Assembly (NCBI RefSeq): GCF_000833605.1
Contig: NZ_JXTG01000002.1
Coordinates: 1-64,000 of the forward strand
Source of the DNA: Anoxybacillus ayderensis
Lineage (GTDB): Bacteria; Bacillota; Bacilli; Bacillales; Anoxybacillaceae
Reading direction: 5' to 3'
Length of the DNA stretch: 64,000 nt
In this document: piece by piece, positions 47,437 to 56,456 of the stretch
Layout of the letters: each line of letters starts with the position of its first letter
How positions within the stretch are numbered: the stretch's first letter is position 1
The notes under the pieces: model-generated
What the model was told of the DNA's origin: nothing
The model's input: the letters and a program-made list of their open reading frames with translations, nothing else
Database searches by the model: none
Translations under genes and position numbers: made by a program

Positions 47437-49197
47437 ATGAGTAAAGGAAAAATTATCGTTGTTGGTGGGGGTCTTGCCGGCTTAATGGCAACAATTAAAA
47501 TTGCCGAAGCAGGCGTAAAAGTAGATTTATTTTCATTAGTTCCTGTGAAGCGGTCTCACTCTGTTTGTGCACAAGGTGGCATTAACGGTGCGGTCAATAC
47601 AAAAGGAGAAGGGGACTCTCCGTGGGAACACTTCGATGATACAGTATATGGTGGGGACTTTTTAGCGGATCAACCTCCAGTAAAAGCGATGTGTGAAGCG
47701 GCCCCAGGCATTATTCATTTGCTTGATCGCATGGGTGTCATGTTCAACCGTACGCCAGAGGGATTGCTTGATTTCCGTCGCTTTGGTGGAACGCAGCATC
47801 ACCGTACTGCATATGCAGGGGCAACGACAGGACAGCAGCTTCTTTACGCGCTTGATGAACAAGTGCGCCGTCACGAAGTCGCTGGTTTAGTGACAAAATA
47901 TGAAAGTTGGGAGTTTTTAGGTGCTGTTTTAGATGATGAACAAGTATGTCGCGGAATTGTCGCACAAAACTTGACAACGATGGAGATTAAAGCGTTCCCA
48001 GCAGATGCGGTCATCATGGCAACAGGTGGTCCAGGGATTATTTTTGGGAAGTCAACAAACTCCATCATTAATACCGGTTCAGCAGCATCGATCGTATATC
48101 AACAAGGTGCATATTATGCAAACGGAGAGTTTATCCAAATTCATCCGACAGCTATTCCGGGCGATGATAAGCTTCGTTTAATGAGTGAATCAGCGCGTGG
48201 AGAAGGCGGACGAGTTTGGACGTATAAAGACGGAAAACCGTGGTATTTCTTAGAAGAAAAATATCCGGCTTACGGAAACCTCGTTCCACGCGATATTGCG
48301 ACGCGTGAAATTTTCCATGTGTGTGTCGACTTAAAGCTCGGTATTAACGGCGAAAACATGGTTTATTTAGATTTATCGCATAAAGATCCGAAAGAGCTTG
48401 ATATTAAGTTAGGTGGCATTATTGAAATTTATGAAAAGTTCATGGGTGAAGATCCAAGAAAAGTACCGATGAAAATATTCCCAGCTGTCCACTATTCAAT
48501 GGGTGGATTATGGGTTGATTATGATCAAATGACAAACATTAAAGGATTGTTTGCGGCAGGCGAGTGCGACTATTCGATGCACGGCGCTAACCGTCTCGGT
48601 GCGAACTCGTTATTATCTGCGATTTATGGTGGAATGGTAGCTGGTCCAAAAGCAGTTGAATATATGAAAGGGCTTGAAAAATCAGCAGATGCAATGCCTT
48701 CTTCGTTATATGAACGCTATTTAAAACAAGAACAAGAAAAATGGGCGCAAATTATGGCGATGGACGGCACAGAAAACGCCTACGTCTTGCATAAAGAGCT
48801 TGGTGAATGGATGACAGATAACGTCACAGTCGTTCGTTATAATGATAAACTATTAAAAACAGATGAAAAAATTCAAGAATTGCTTGAGCGTTATAAGAAC
48901 ATTAACATTAACGATACAGCGAAATGGAGCAACCAAGGTGCGTCGTTCACACGTCAGCTTTACAACATGTTGCAGCTAGCTCGCGTCATCACGCTTGGCG
49001 CTTACAACCGTAACGAAAGCCGTGGAGCGCACTATAAACCAGAGTTTCCTGAGCGAAACGATGAAGAATGGTTAAAAACAACGATGGCAAGCTTCACGCC
49101 AGACGGGCCATCATTCCACTATCGCGAAGTGGATACATCACTCATTAAACCGCGCAAGCGCGACTATACGAAAAAGAAAGGGGAAGTGAAATCATGA
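47437..49197 (+). CDS. sdhA: Succinate dehydrogenase flavoprotein subunit
   Basis: The 586-residue subunit that oxidises succinate to fumarate with covalently bound FAD. The dinucleotide motif GGGLAGLMATIKIAEAG is at 9-25, the FAD-linking histidine is in the RSHSVCAQGG segment and the active site includes QIHPTAIPG and SESARGEGGRV. The substrate arginine is near MHGANRLGANSLL. It overlaps sdhB by 4 bases (ATGA). Confidence 0.98.
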   Translation: MSKGKIIVVGGGLAGLMATIKIAEAGVKVDLFSLVPVKRSHSVCAQGGINGAVNTKGEGDSPWEHFDDTVYGGDFLADQPPVKAMCEAAPGIIHLLDRMGVMFNRTPEGLLDFRRFGGTQHHRTAYAGATTGQQLLYALDEQVRRHEVAGLVTKYESWEFLGAVLDDEQVCRGIVAQNLTTMEIKAFPADAVIMATGGPGIIFGKSTNSIINTGSAASIVYQQGAYYANGEFIQIHPTAIPGDDKLRLMSESARGEGGRVWTYKDGKPWYFLEEKYPAYGNLVPRDIATREIFHVCVDLKLGINGENMVYLDLSHKDPKELDIKLGGIIEIYEKFMGEDPRKVPMKIFPAVHYSMGGLWVDYDQMTNIKGLFAAGECDYSMHGANRLGANSLLSAIYGGMVAGPKAVEYMKGLEKSADAMPSSLYERYLKQEQEKWAQIMAMDGTENAYVLHKELGEWMTDNVTVVRYNDKLLKTDEKIQELLERYKNININDTAKWSNQGASFTRQLYNMLQLARVITLGAYNRNESRGAHYKPEFPERNDEEWLKTTMASFTPDGPSFHYREVDTSLIKPRKRDYTKKKGEVKS

Positions 49198-49955
49198 GCG
49201 AAAATAAAACGATTCGGATTATTGTCACAAGACAAGACCGTCCGGATACAGCCCCTTACGAAGAAGAGTTTGTCATTCCGTATCGTCCGAATATGAACAT
49301 TATTTCGGCGCTCATGGAAATTCGGCGCAATCCGGTCAATGCGAAAGGGGAAAAAACGACGCCTGTTGCTTGGGAAATGAACTGTTTAGAAGAAGTGTGT
49401 GGCGCTTGTTCGATGGTGATTAACGGCAAGCCGCGTCAATCGTGTACGGCGCTTGTTGATCAGCTTGAACAGCCTATTCGTTTAGAACCGATGCGCACGT
49501 TCCCTGTCATTCGCGACTTGCAAGTCGACCGTAGCCGCATGTTTGATTCGTTGAAAAAAGTAAAAGCATGGATTCCAATCGATGGAACGTACGACTTAGG
49601 TCCAGGACCGCGCATGCCAGAGCGCAAACGGCAATGGGCGTATGAGCTATCTAAATGTATGACGTGCGGTGTATGTTTAGAAGCTTGTCCGAACGTGAAT
49701 AGTAAATCAAACTTTATCGGTCCAGCACCGCTTTCGCAAGTGCGTTTATTTAATGCTCACCCAACAGGAGCAATGCATAAAGCGGAGCGTCTTGAAGCGA
49801 TTATGGGTGATGGTGGATTAGCGAACTGCGGAAATTCACAAAACTGCGTGCAATCTTGCCCGAAAGGCATTCCGCTCACAACGTCTATTGCGGCATTGAA
49901 CCGCGCAGCAACGATTCAAATGTTCCGCAATTTCTTCGGTAGCGATGAAGTGTAA
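49194..49955 (+). CDS. sdhB: Succinate dehydrogenase iron-sulfur subunit
   Basis: The 253-residue electron carrier between SdhA and SdhC. The [2Fe-2S] site is in NCLEEVCGACSMV plus a later Cys (PRQSC), the [4Fe-4S] site in CMTCGVCLEACP and the [3Fe-4S] site in CGNSQNCVQSCPKGIP. The C-terminal end after the last cluster is normal. It closes the operon before a stem-loop. Confidence 0.98.
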   Translation: MSENKTIRIIVTRQDRPDTAPYEEEFVIPYRPNMNIISALMEIRRNPVNAKGEKTTPVAWEMNCLEEVCGACSMVINGKPRQSCTALVDQLEQPIRLEPMRTFPVIRDLQVDRSRMFDSLKKVKAWIPIDGTYDLGPGPRMPERKRQWAYELSKCMTCGVCLEACPNVNSKSNFIGPAPLSQVRLFNAHPTGAMHKAERLEAIMGDGGLANCGNSQNCVQSCPKGIPLTTSIAALNRAATIQMFRNFFGSDEV

Positions 49956-49959
49956 CAAA

Positions 49960-49986
49960 AAGGTCGGCTCTTAAAGAGTCGGCCTT
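49960..49986 (+). terminator. Stem-loop after sdhB
   Basis: AAGGTCGGCTC and GAGTCGGCCTT pair fully in RNA with two wobble pairs. The T-run is weak (TTATGTTT). Confidence 0.75.
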
Positions 49987-50031
49987 ATGTTTCTGATGTT
50001 AGCTAAATTTTTGTAGAGGGGGAGAGGGAAG

Positions 50032-50481
50032 GTGAAAATCTCTTATATTGACGATATGAAAGAATGGGAACAACGTTTTTCTTTTTTTCATCCGGTGCGC
50101 GTTCGCTTTTCAGAAACAGATATGTTTGGCCATCTAAACAATACCGTTCCTTTTGTATATTTTGAAGAAGCGCGCATCGCATTTTTTGAACATCTCGGCT
50201 TTATGAACGATTGGTTAGGGAAAGAACATGATGCCATTCCGGTTGTGGCGAATTTACAATGCGACTTTTTACAACAAGTATATTTTGGTGAGCAGCTACA
50301 TATCGGTGTAAAAGTCGCACACATCGGTAACTCTTCTGTCGATTTACATTACGTTGGGAAAAAACAAGATGGAACGATTGCATTTACAGGGCGTGGGACG
50401 ATGGTGCAAATGTCAAAAACGACAGGAAAAGGAGTCGCTTGGGACGAAAGCGCACGTGCGCGATTAGCTGAAAATATGTAA
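50032..50481 (+). CDS. ysmA: Acyl-CoA thioesterase-like protein (YsmA)
   Basis: A 149-residue hot-dog fold protein of the 4-hydroxybenzoyl-CoA thioesterase family. The active-site region is [23 protein letters not shown], given here in part: [10 protein letters not shown] with the catalytic Asp. The GTG start follows GGGGGAGAGGG. In B. subtilis, ysmA is also between sdhB and gerE. The substrate is unknown. Confidence 0.9.
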   Translation: MKISYIDDMKEWEQRFSFFHPVRVRFSETDMFGHLNNTVPFVYFEEARIAFFEHLGFMNDWLGKEHDAIPVVANLQCDFLQQVYFGEQLHIGVKVAHIGNSSVDLHYVGKKQDGTIAFTGRGTMVQMSKTTGKGVAWDESARARLAENM

Positions 50482-50508
50482 CCGTTATTTCCCTTCTTGC
50501 ATACGATA
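50481..50508 (+). promoter_or_regulatory. Likely sigma-K promoter of gerE
   Basis: CATACGATA (50500-50508) matches the sigma-K -10 pattern CATANNNTA, and AC (50481-50482) lies 17 bases before it as expected for the -35. gerE of B. subtilis is transcribed by sigma-K RNA polymerase. Confidence 0.75.
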
Positions 50509-50567
50509 TGTTGACTAAATATATACCCATCCGTTTCGGTCTGGTAAAAGCAAGGAGGGTTATCCAC

Positions 50568-50777
50568 TTGAATCAAAAGCCGCTGCTCACAAAAAGAGAA
50601 CGAGAAGTATTCGAGCTGTTGTTGCAAGACAAGACGACGAAAGAAATTGCTAGTGAACTGTTCATTAGCGAAAAAACAGTTCGGAATCACATTTCGAATG
50701 CAATGCAAAAGCTTGGGGTAAAGGGGCGCTCACAAGCTGTTGTTGAATTGCTTCGAATGGGAGAACTTGAACTATAA
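50568..50777 (+). CDS. gerE: Spore coat gene regulator GerE
   Basis: A 69-residue LuxR-type HTH protein that controls late coat genes in the mother cell. Its sequence [20 protein letters not shown] is almost the B. subtilis one, and the recognition helix is in [13 protein letters not shown]. The TTG at 50568 follows AAGGAGGG by 8 bases; a longer frame from 50508 is rejected because the promoter lies there. It has no receiver domain, as usual for GerE. Confidence 0.96.
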   Translation: MNQKPLLTKREREVFELLLQDKTTKEIASELFISEKTVRNHISNAMQKLGVKGRSQAVVELLRMGELEL

Positions 50778-50780
50778 AGA

Positions 50781-50820
50781 GAACCGGCTCGCCTTTTTAG
50801 TTTAGGCAAGCCGGTTTTCT
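50781..50820 (+). terminator. Terminator after gerE
   Basis: GAACCGGCT-GCCT pairs with AGGC-AGCCGGTTTTC around an AT-rich loop, ending in TTTTCT. Confidence 0.8.
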
Positions 50821-50834
50821 ATTGATTTGATGTG

Positions 50835-50843
50835 TGTTATAAT
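50835..50843 (+). promoter_or_regulatory. Extended -10 promoter of racE
   Basis: TGTTATAAT is a TGn-extended -10 box 45 bases before the racE start. Confidence 0.55.
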
Positions 50844-50887
50844 GAAAGATGTTTTGTCATACATCAACAAAGAATGAGGCGAATACA

Positions 50888-51685
50888 TTGGAAAGACCGA
50901 TTGGAGTTATTGATTCAGGCGTTGGTGGATTAACCGTTGCAAGAGAAATGATGCGCCAACTACCAAAAGAACAAATTGTATATTTAGGAGACACAGCACG
51001 CTGTCCGTACGGACCGAGACCACGGGAAGAAATTCGACAATTTACATGGGAAATGACGAACTATTTGCTTGGATATGACATAAAAATGCTCGTTATTGCA
51101 TGTAACACAGCAACTGCTGTCGCACTAGAAGAAATTCGCGATACGCTCAACATTCCCGTGATCGGTGTCATTCATCCTGGCGCTCGTACCGCGTTAAAAA
51201 TTACAAAAAACTATCATATCGGTGTCATCGGCACGATCGGAACGGTGAAAAGCAGCGCGTACGAACAAGCGCTAAAATCCATTAATAGTGATGTGAAAGT
51301 AGAAAGTTTAGCTTGTCCAAAGTTTGTTCCTTTAGTGGAAAGCGGACAGTTTGAAGGGGAAGAAGCAAAGCAAATTGTCGCCGAATCGCTTCAACCGTTA
51401 AAAGATCGACCGATTGATACGCTCATTTTAGGCTGTACACATTATCCGCTTTTAAGTCCACTGATTCAACAATATATGGGGGAGCACGTGAAACTTATTT
51501 GTTCTGGCGATGAAACAGCGCGGGAAGTGAGCACGATTTTGCATCATAGCGATTTGCTTTATACGGGGAATAAACGTCGCGAACATATATTTTTAACGAC
51601 TGGACCGAAAGAAATGTTTCAACAAATTGCTTCGAAATGGTTCGGTCATCCAATTGAACATGTCGAAACGATCCAATTATTTTAA
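50888..51685 (+). CDS. racE: Glutamate racemase
   Basis: The enzyme makes D-glutamate for peptidoglycan without a cofactor. The two catalytic cysteines are Cys72 (ACNTATA) and Cys183 (LGCTHYPLL), and [14 protein letters not shown] is at the N-terminus. The TTG at 50888 follows GAGGCG and gives 265 residues; an ATG at 50849 in the same frame lacks a site. The order gerE-racE-gerM-rph is that of B. subtilis. Confidence 0.96.
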   Translation: MERPIGVIDSGVGGLTVAREMMRQLPKEQIVYLGDTARCPYGPRPREEIRQFTWEMTNYLLGYDIKMLVIACNTATAVALEEIRDTLNIPVIGVIHPGARTALKITKNYHIGVIGTIGTVKSSAYEQALKSINSDVKVESLACPKFVPLVESGQFEGEEAKQIVAESLQPLKDRPIDTLILGCTHYPLLSPLIQQYMGEHVKLICSGDETAREVSTILHHSDLLYTGNKRREHIFLTTGPKEMFQQIASKWFGHPIEHVETIQLF

Positions 51686-51716
51686 AATCCTTCGCATATG
51701 CCGAAGGATTTTTTGT
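51684..51716 (+). terminator. Terminator after racE
   Basis: AAAATCCTTCG and CGAAGGATTTTT form the stem with T residues at the end. Confidence 0.9.
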
Positions 51717-51775
51717 TCTACTTTTTTGGACGGCTCGTATACATAGTAGTACAAACCGTGTGAGGAGGGGAGTCC

Positions 51776-52822
51776 ATGCGCCGCGTATGGATCATTGTAA
51801 CAATGTTTGTTTTTATTCTGTCAGGATGTGGGCTGTTTGGAGGTGAAAAAGCAACAAAGGAAATTGATCCGCCAAAAGATGTAACGTATATAGAAGACGA
51901 GCAAGCGTTGCAAGAAAAAGAAGCAGCACAAAAAGAACAAGCGACAGAAACCGTTCAACGCGAATTGTACTTAATTGATAAAAACGGCTTTGTCGTTCCA
52001 CAAACGTTTGCCTTGCCAAAAACAAACGCAGCTGCAAAACAAGTACTCGAATATTTAGTAGAAAATGGTCCAATTTCAGAGCTGTTGCCAAACGGATTTC
52101 GTGCCGTTCTTCCAGCTGACACCCAAGTGTTAAGCGTCAATTTAAAACAAGATGGCACGCTTGTTATTGATTTTTCGAAAGAATTTGCGAATTATCGTCC
52201 AGAAGATGAAAAGCGAATTTTACAAGCAATCACATGGACAGTGACGCAATTTGATAATGTGAAACGTGTAAAAATTCGGATGAATGGCCATGACCAAAAC
52301 ATGATGCCGGTCAACGGAACGCCAATTAGCGACGAACTAAGTAGAGATGACGGAATTAACATTGAAACGAACGGTGTTGTCGATATTACGAATACGCATC
52401 CGGTCATCGTCTACTTTTTAGCGCAAGACGGGAAACAAACGTATTATGTACCGGTAACGAGACGCGTACCGAATAGCGAACAAGATGAGTTAGCCGCAGT
52501 TGTGAATGAACTGATTAAAGGACCGAGCTACGGTTCTGGGTTATTAAGCGATTTTCAAGCGGATGCAAAATTGTTAGAAGCGCCAAAATATGAAAATGGA
52601 AAAGTGACGTTAAACTTTAACGAAGCGATTTATGGCAGCGTGGAGAAAAACGTTGTGTCGACGCATGTGCTCAATTGTTTAGTGTTGTCGTTAACAGAAC
52701 AGCCAGGAGTGGAGAGCGTTGCCATTACAGTGAACGGAAAAGCGGAATTAGTTGATGAAAGTGGCAAACCGTTATCCGAACCGGTAACAAGACCGCAAAA
52801 TGTGAACACAGGTAGTTTTTGA
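51776..52822 (+). CDS. gerM: Spore germination/cortex lipoprotein GerM
   Basis: A 348-residue lipoprotein with a signal peptide and lipobox (LSGC, Cys18), a charged linker (about 30-62) and two GerMN (sporulation/spore germination) domains at about 70-190 and 215-335. GerM is made in the mother cell and helps hold the SpoIIQ-AH complex and cortex formation in B. subtilis. TGAGGAGGGG precedes the ATG. A sporulation promoter could not be fixed by eye. Confidence 0.94.
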   Translation: MRRVWIIVTMFVFILSGCGLFGGEKATKEIDPPKDVTYIEDEQALQEKEAAQKEQATETVQRELYLIDKNGFVVPQTFALPKTNAAAKQVLEYLVENGPISELLPNGFRAVLPADTQVLSVNLKQDGTLVIDFSKEFANYRPEDEKRILQAITWTVTQFDNVKRVKIRMNGHDQNMMPVNGTPISDELSRDDGINIETNGVVDITNTHPVIVYFLAQDGKQTYYVPVTRRVPNSEQDELAAVVNELIKGPSYGSGLLSDFQADAKLLEAPKYENGKVTLNFNEAIYGSVEKNVVSTHVLNCLVLSLTEQPGVESVAITVNGKAELVDESGKPLSEPVTRPQNVNTGSF

Positions 52823-52859
52823 AACCAATTTTTTGCTATACTATATAAAGATTCATCGT

Positions 52860-52890
52860 CGAGAGGCAGTGTTCCTGCCTCTTATTTCGT
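52860..52890 (+). terminator. Hairpin between gerM and rph
   Basis: GAGGCAG (52863-52869) and CTGCCTC (52875-52881) form a stem followed by TTATTT. TATACT (at about 52836) just upstream may belong to an rph promoter. Confidence 0.6.
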
Positions 52891-52915
52891 GAACATACAT
52901 TGAGGAGGATTTTTT

Positions 52916-53683
52916 GTGAGAGTAGATGGTAGAACAAATGAAGAGCTTCGTCCCGTACATATTGAACCGAACTATTTAAAACATCCAGAAGGCTCGGTGC
53001 TCATTGCAATTGGCGATACGAAAGTCATTTGTACAGCAAGCATCGAAGATAAAGTTCCACCGTTTATGCGTGGAGGTGGAAAGGGATGGATTACTGCGGA
53101 GTATGCGATGATTCCGCGCGCAACCGAGCAACGAAACATTCGCGAAGCAAGCAAAGGAAAGTTGTCAGGGCGAACGATGGAAATTCAACGGCTTATTGGC
53201 CGGGCGCTTCGTTCTGTTGTTGATTTGCAAAAATTAGGGGAAAAAACGATTTGGATTGATTGTGATGTCATTCAAGCGGACGGTGGAACGCGCACAGCGT
53301 CAATTACAGGGGCATTTGTCGCCATGACGTTGGCGCTTGGAAAAATGGTCGAAGAAAAAAAAATACCGACGCTCCCGATTACAGATTTTTTAGCTGCCAC
53401 ATCAGTCGGAATAGATGAAGAGCATGGCATTATTTTAGATTTAAATTACGTTGAAGATTCAAAAGCACATGTCGATATGAATATTGTCATGACAGGCTCG
53501 GGGCGCTTTGTTGAAATTCAAGGAACAGGGGAAGAAGCGACATTTTCATACGAGCAGTTGCTCGATTTATTAACGGTTGCTGAAAAAGGCATTCACGAGC
53601 TGATTGCTCGACAAAAAGAAGCGCTCGGTTCCCTTGCGGAACAAATTATGCAACATCGTTCGGAAGGGGAAGAAGCAAAGTGA
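52916..53683 (+). CDS. rph: Ribonuclease PH
   Basis: A phosphorolytic 3'-5' exonuclease that trims tRNA precursors, 255 residues in a hexamer. The core has [36 protein letters not shown] and [17 protein letters not shown]. The GTG follows GAGGAGG. rdgB follows with a 4-base overlap. Confidence 0.97.
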   Translation: MRVDGRTNEELRPVHIEPNYLKHPEGSVLIAIGDTKVICTASIEDKVPPFMRGGGKGWITAEYAMIPRATEQRNIREASKGKLSGRTMEIQRLIGRALRSVVDLQKLGEKTIWIDCDVIQADGGTRTASITGAFVAMTLALGKMVEEKKIPTLPITDFLAATSVGIDEEHGIILDLNYVEDSKAHVDMNIVMTGSGRFVEIQGTGEEATFSYEQLLDLLTVAEKGIHELIARQKEALGSLAEQIMQHRSEGEEAK

Positions 53684-54291
53684 AGCGGATGATCATTGCT
53701 ACAAAAAACAAAGGAAAAGTAGCCGAGTTTCAACAATTGTTTGCGAAAAAAGGAATCGACGTTCGTTCGCTTCTTGACTACGATGACATACCGGATGTTG
53801 AAGAAACGGGAACGACGTTTACAGACAATGCGATATTAAAAGCAACGACGATTGCGAATATGCTTCATGAAGTCGTCATTGCAGATGATTCTGGTTTAAT
53901 CGTCGATGCGCTAAACGGTGAGCCGGGCGTGTACTCGGCTCGCTACGCTGGCGAGGGAAAAGACGATCAAGCAAACATTGAAAAAGTGCTTACAAAGTTA
54001 CAAGGTGTGCCTTTTGAACAACGAACCGCCCGTTTTCATTGCACGTTAGCTGTTGCAAAACCGAACGGGGAAACAACGACGGTAGACGGTGTGTGCGAAG
54101 GCTATATTACAGAAGAGCCAATAGGTGAGAACGGTTTCGGGTACGACCCGATTTTTTACGTGCCTGAAAAACAACGAACGATGGCCCAATTAACAAAAGA
54201 GGAGAAAAATGAAATAAGCCATCGGGCAAAGGCGTTACAACATCTTTTGAGCATATGGGACAAGCTGTTTGAAAAGGGGAATGAGTCGTGA
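53680..54291 (+). CDS. ysnA: XTP/dITP diphosphatase (RdgB/HAM1 family)
   Basis: The enzyme hydrolyses non-canonical purine triphosphates (ITP, dITP, XTP), so that they are not built into nucleic acid. The 203 residues hold [11 protein letters not shown] at the N-terminus, [24 protein letters not shown] in the middle (ADDSGL here) and [12 protein letters not shown] near the C-terminus. The GTG overlaps the rph stop. ysnB overlaps its end by 4 bases. Confidence 0.96.
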   Translation: MKRMIIATKNKGKVAEFQQLFAKKGIDVRSLLDYDDIPDVEETGTTFTDNAILKATTIANMLHEVVIADDSGLIVDALNGEPGVYSARYAGEGKDDQANIEKVLTKLQGVPFEQRTARFHCTLAVAKPNGETTTVDGVCEGYITEEPIGENGFGYDPIFYVPEKQRTMAQLTKEEKNEISHRAKALQHLLSIWDKLFEKGNES

Positions 54292-54800
54292 ACGTATTAA
54301 TCATAAGCGATAGCCACGGATTAACAACTGAATTACAAACAATCGTTTCACGTCATAAACAACATGTCGATGCAATCATTCATTGCGGTGACTCGGAGTT
54401 GATGAGCGATCATGAAGCGTTGCAACATATGCTTGTTGTGCGAGGAAATTGCGACCATGAACGTCGTTTTCCACCCGATCTTGTTGAAGATGTGAACGGT
54501 GTTCGCTTTTTCATTACACATGGTCACTTGTACAACGTCAAAATGACGCTCATGAACCTATATTATAAAGCAAAAGAAGTCGGGGCACGCATCGTTTGCT
54601 TCGGTCACTCGCACATTGCAGGATGTGAACAAATCGATGACGTCCTTTTCATTAATCCAGGAAGCATTTATTTACCGCGTCTGCGTCGTGAAAAAACATA
54701 TGCTATGCTTCATATAGACGAAACAAACATAACCGTACATTTTTACAACATCGACGGCCAACTCCTTCATGATTTAACGAGCATATACAAAACACAATAG
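54288..54800 (+). CDS. ysnB: Metallophosphoesterase (YfcE/MJ0936 type)
   Basis: A 170-residue calcineurin-like phosphodiesterase. Metal ligands lie in ISDSHG (Asp, His), HCGDSE, GNCDHE, THGH and FGHSH, the full set for two metals. Its substrate is unknown. AAAAGGGGAATGAG precedes the GTG. It is the last gene of the rph-ysnA-ysnB unit and ends in a terminator. Confidence 0.92.
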   Translation: MNVLIISDSHGLTTELQTIVSRHKQHVDAIIHCGDSELMSDHEALQHMLVVRGNCDHERRFPPDLVEDVNGVRFFITHGHLYNVKMTLMNLYYKAKEVGARIVCFGHSHIAGCEQIDDVLFINPGSIYLPRLRREKTYAMLHIDETNITVHFYNIDGQLLHDLTSIYKTQ

Positions 54801-54836
54801 GGGCAAGAAAATTCCGCCGCCCCTATTGACTTTTTT
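54797..54836 (+). terminator. Terminator after ysnB
   Basis: AATAGGGGC and GCCCCTATT form the stem around a 14-base loop, with T residues behind GAC. Confidence 0.82.
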
Positions 54837-54854
54837 CATAAACATCATTACAAT
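54826..54854 (+). promoter_or_regulatory. Promoter of tRNA-Arg
   Basis: TTGACT (54826-54831) and TACAAT (54849-54854) are 17 bases apart; the tRNA starts 27 bases later. The -35 box lies against the preceding terminator. Confidence 0.75.
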
Positions 54855-54880
54855 AACAATTGTCCAAACCAAGATCATAT

Positions 54881-54954
<74 letters not shown>

Positions 54955-54961
54955 CTAGTAA

Positions 54962-54992
54962 TCCCCTTGCACAAGCAAGGGGCTTTTTTATT
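54962..54992 (+). terminator. Terminator after tRNA-Arg
   Basis: CCCCTTGC and GCAAGGGG surround ACAA, and CTTTTTTATT follows. Confidence 0.92.
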
Positions 54993-55109
54993 AGTCAAAA
55001 AATGTTCAAAATTTTTTATACCCTTTCTTTTCCTTGATATATCAATTATGTAAGCGGATACATAACATTTTAACTAATCGAAATAATCAAAAAATTCGAT
55101 GAAATAGTA

Positions 55110-55138
55110 TTGACTCTTTTGGTAAATGGTCGTATGAT
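55110..55138 (+). promoter_or_regulatory. ilvE promoter
   Basis: TTGACT (55110-55115) and TATGAT (55133-55138) are 17 bases apart. The leader of about 75 bases to ilvE has no T-box core. Confidence 0.75.
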
Positions 55139-55217
55139 AATTTTCAAATAAATCTAACAAAAGTCGCAATCAACATAAGAAGCAAGAGACGGCGAACAGG
55201 GGAAGAGGGGAAAAACA

Positions 55218-56120
55218 TTGAGTGAACAGTGGATTTTTCTGAACGATGAATTTGTCACAAAAGAAAATGCGAAAATCTCTGTATACGATCACGGTTTTCT
55301 TTATGGGGATGGGGTGTTTGAAGGCATTCGCGTGTACAGCGGCAACGTGTTTCGCATGAAAGAACATATTGACCGCCTATACAATTCAGCGAAATCTATT
55401 TTATTGAACATTCCGTACACAAAAGAAGAATTAACAAATATTATCGTCCAGACGGTGCAAAAAAACGGCTTTGAAGACGCTTATATTCGCGTGGTCGTGT
55501 CGCGCGGTGTCGGTGACCTTGGACTTGATCCATACAAATGTCCGAAGCCACAAGTAGTCGTCATCGTTGAACCGTTGGCAATCTTCCCAAAACATTTATA
55601 TGAAACGGGCATTGAGGTCGTTACTGTAGCAACGAGACGAAATCGACCAGATGTACTAAGTCCGAAAGTAAAATCGTTAAACTATTTAAACAACGTATTA
55701 GTGCGAATTGAAGCGCATTTAGCAAACGTCAGCGAAGCGCTCATGCTCAACGACCAAGGATATGTCGCTGAAGGCTCAGCAGATAACGTATTTATCGTCA
55801 AAAACGGCGTGTTATATACACCACCAGGATATGTCGGGGCACTTGAAGGCATTACGCGCGATGCGATCATGGACATCGCTAAAGACCTCGGCTATGTCGT
55901 TAAAGAGGAACCGTTCACTCGTCATGATGTGTACACGGCAGACGAAGTATTTTTAACAGGAACCGCAGCAGAAGTCATTGCGGTCGTCAAAGTCGATGGT
56001 CGTGTCATTGGCGACGGTGTACCGGGCGAACATACAAAACGATTGTTAGAAGAGTTTCGCAAACGAGTCGTTTCAGAAGGCGTAAAAGTGTATGCTACAC
56101 AAAATGTGAATGCAGGATGA
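55218..56120 (+). CDS. ilvE: Branched-chain amino acid aminotransferase, fold IV
   Basis: A PLP enzyme of 300 residues that makes Leu, Ile and Val from their keto acids. The PLP lysine is in VKSLNYLNNVL, and the N-terminal YDHGFLYGDGVFEGIR and the later VAEGSADNVF blocks are of class IV aminotransferases. The start is a TTG after AGAGGGG. It lies before the leucine T-box, so it escapes that control. D-amino-acid or ADC-lyase activity is less likely given the ilv-leu genes next to it. Confidence 0.92.
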   Translation: MSEQWIFLNDEFVTKENAKISVYDHGFLYGDGVFEGIRVYSGNVFRMKEHIDRLYNSAKSILLNIPYTKEELTNIIVQTVQKNGFEDAYIRVVVSRGVGDLGLDPYKCPKPQVVVIVEPLAIFPKHLYETGIEVVTVATRRNRPDVLSPKVKSLNYLNNVLVRIEAHLANVSEALMLNDQGYVAEGSADNVFIVKNGVLYTPPGYVGALEGITRDAIMDIAKDLGYVVKEEPFTRHDVYTADEVFLTGTAAEVIAVVKVDGRVIGDGVPGEHTKRLLEEFRKRVVSEGVKVYATQNVNAG

Positions 56121-56138
56121 CAAGTAAATAAGAAAAAA

Positions 56139-56432
56139 GCGTTGAAGAGGATAAGTAGCTAGCGGGTCGGGCATCTACAGAGAGCCGGGGAAGCTGAAAA
56201 CCGGTGATGTCTCCGTTAGTGAACTCCCCTCGGAGCGCCGTCTTGAACGATTCGTTCTAGTAGGGACGGACGGGTGCACGTCACTCGTTATTAAAACGAG
56301 CGCTGCGACGATCGTCGCGTGCTCCTGAGGTGGCTTTGCCACGAAGAAGGGTGGTACCGCGGGAAGGATGCAAGCCTTTTCGCCCCTTTGGTCCACGTGG
56401 ACCGATGGAGGGGTGAGAAGGCTTTTCTTATT
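56139..56432 (+). promoter_or_regulatory. Leucine T-box riboswitch of the ilv-leu operon
   Basis: The T-box core AAGGGTGGTACCGCG is at 56347-56361. Stem I carries GAA-CTC-CCC, in which CTC (56224-56226) is a leucine specifier. A long terminator stem follows, with AAGCCTTTTCGCCCC pairing with GGGGTGAGAAGGCTT and a T-run. Uncharged tRNA-Leu should turn on ilvBHC-leuABCD. No promoter is seen between ilvE and the T-box, so transcription may come from ilvE. Confidence 0.93.
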
Positions 56433-56456
56433 TCACATTTTTTTAGGGGTGAAAAA

